Positions 63,935 to 64,000 of a stretch of 64,000 bases of DNA are shown here, in pieces. The stretch comes from Neoceratodus forsteri (Eukaryota > Chordata > Ceratodontiformes > Ceratodontidae). The stretch covers positions 590,619,001-590,683,000 of the forward strand of contig CM028132.1 of assembly GCA_016271365.2 (NCBI GenBank), written 5' to 3'. The position numbers and the translations under genes were made by a program. Each line of letters begins with the position of its first letter. The first letter of the stretch is position 1. The notes under the pieces were generated by a model that was not told the DNA's origin, searched no databases, and worked only from the letters and a program-made list of their open reading frames with translations.

Positions 63935-64000
63935 AAGTTTTCCTTGTACCGATGCCCGCTGATCTGGCAGAGTGCGGTCCACTGACCACCAGGGATGTTG

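Larger units (their letters stand above)
62455..64000. mobile_element. Foldback-like element with minisatellite arms, runs off the window
   Basis: Leader 62,455-62,895 has GATATTCAAA at about 62,464, 62,541 and 62,703 plus TTTGAATATC at 62,574, and many GCGCC/GGCGC blocks. A minisatellite (62,900-63,545) follows, then a 384-bp palindrome (63,551-63,934), then the minisatellite again in inverse orientation to the window end. Tandem-repeat arms arranged as inverted repeats around a short centre are the hallmark of Foldback-type transposons. No transposase frame is seen. The symmetric right end is expected near 65,030. Confidence 0.65.

Noticed and set aside
1..64000. CRISPR arrays, bacterial operons, rRNA or functional tRNA genes
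   Set aside because: The tandem repeats have no unique spacers of constant length. The tRNA-like segments are eroded SINE heads without full cloverleaf pairing.
1..64000. Endogenous retrovirus or other viral insertion
   Set aside because: No LTR pair, primer-binding site, protease, integrase or envelope motif was found. All RTs present are of LINE or Penelope type.

Overview
This window reads as intergenic and intronic DNA from a large, repeat-rich vertebrate genome. No bacterial, organellar or exogenous viral gene is visible. Almost everything recognisable is a decayed non-LTR retrotransposon. The families are L1 with its own ORF1, a Tx1-like LINE with a zinc-knuckle ORF1, several CR1 copies with an SGNH-esterase ORF1, L2-like copies and a second CR1-group family. 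There are also Penelope-like fragments with a GIY-YIG nuclease, tRNA-derived SINEs, Harbinger-like MITEs, long foldback repeats and minisatellites. This mix fits a non-mammalian vertebrate, most likely an amphibian such as a caecilian. That is an inference from repeat content; the species cannot be read from the sequence.

Layout. 1-3 kb: an old L1 remnant, a SINE copy and an antisense CR1 tail. 3.0-9.5 kb: a full-length L1 flanked by 14-bp target-site duplications, with an open ORF1 and an ORF2 broken four times. 9.6-25.3 kb: a Tx1-like LINE split by about 10.5 kb of CR1 DNA. The CR1 fragments pair up into a Russian doll: Tx1 contains CR1-A/E, which contains CR1-B/D, which contains a 5.6-kb CR1-C. 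25.3-34 kb: a dimeric-headed SINE, the best host-exon candidate (minus strand, 26,110-26,365), a 28-bp minisatellite, and a run of hairpins between 28.4 and 32.7 kb. 33-34.1 kb: a minisatellite with the core CTGGTGGTCCAGTGG.

34.1-43.4 kb: antisense CR1 with an open esterase ORF1, a head-to-head CR1-group LINE, Penelope-like nuclease DNA, another antisense CR1 fragment, and an L2 fragment inside a 202-bp direct repeat. 44.3-50.3 kb: a 60-bp tandem repeat, a 3.2-kb antisense LINE with an open endonuclease ORF, a second minisatellite with the same core, and a GATA/GACA tract at an LINE tail. 51-62 kb: a SINE, a CR1 tail, a 435-bp Harbinger-like MITE, a 151-bp foldback, a hammerhead-like motif, a MITE holding a 3.3-kb L2-like LINE, and a Penelope RT remnant.

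62.45 kb to the end: the most unusual object. A palindrome with two 163-bp arms is flanked by minisatellite arrays in opposite orientation, and the element runs off the window. It resembles Foldback-type transposons, and its minisatellite core recurs at 33 and 48.9 kb.

No operon logic applies. Genes here act only as parts of retrotransposons: ORF1 as RNA chaperone or esterase, ORF2 as endonuclease plus reverse transcriptase. Nearly all copies are dead. Coordinates of old fragments are approximate to about 10-50 bp.
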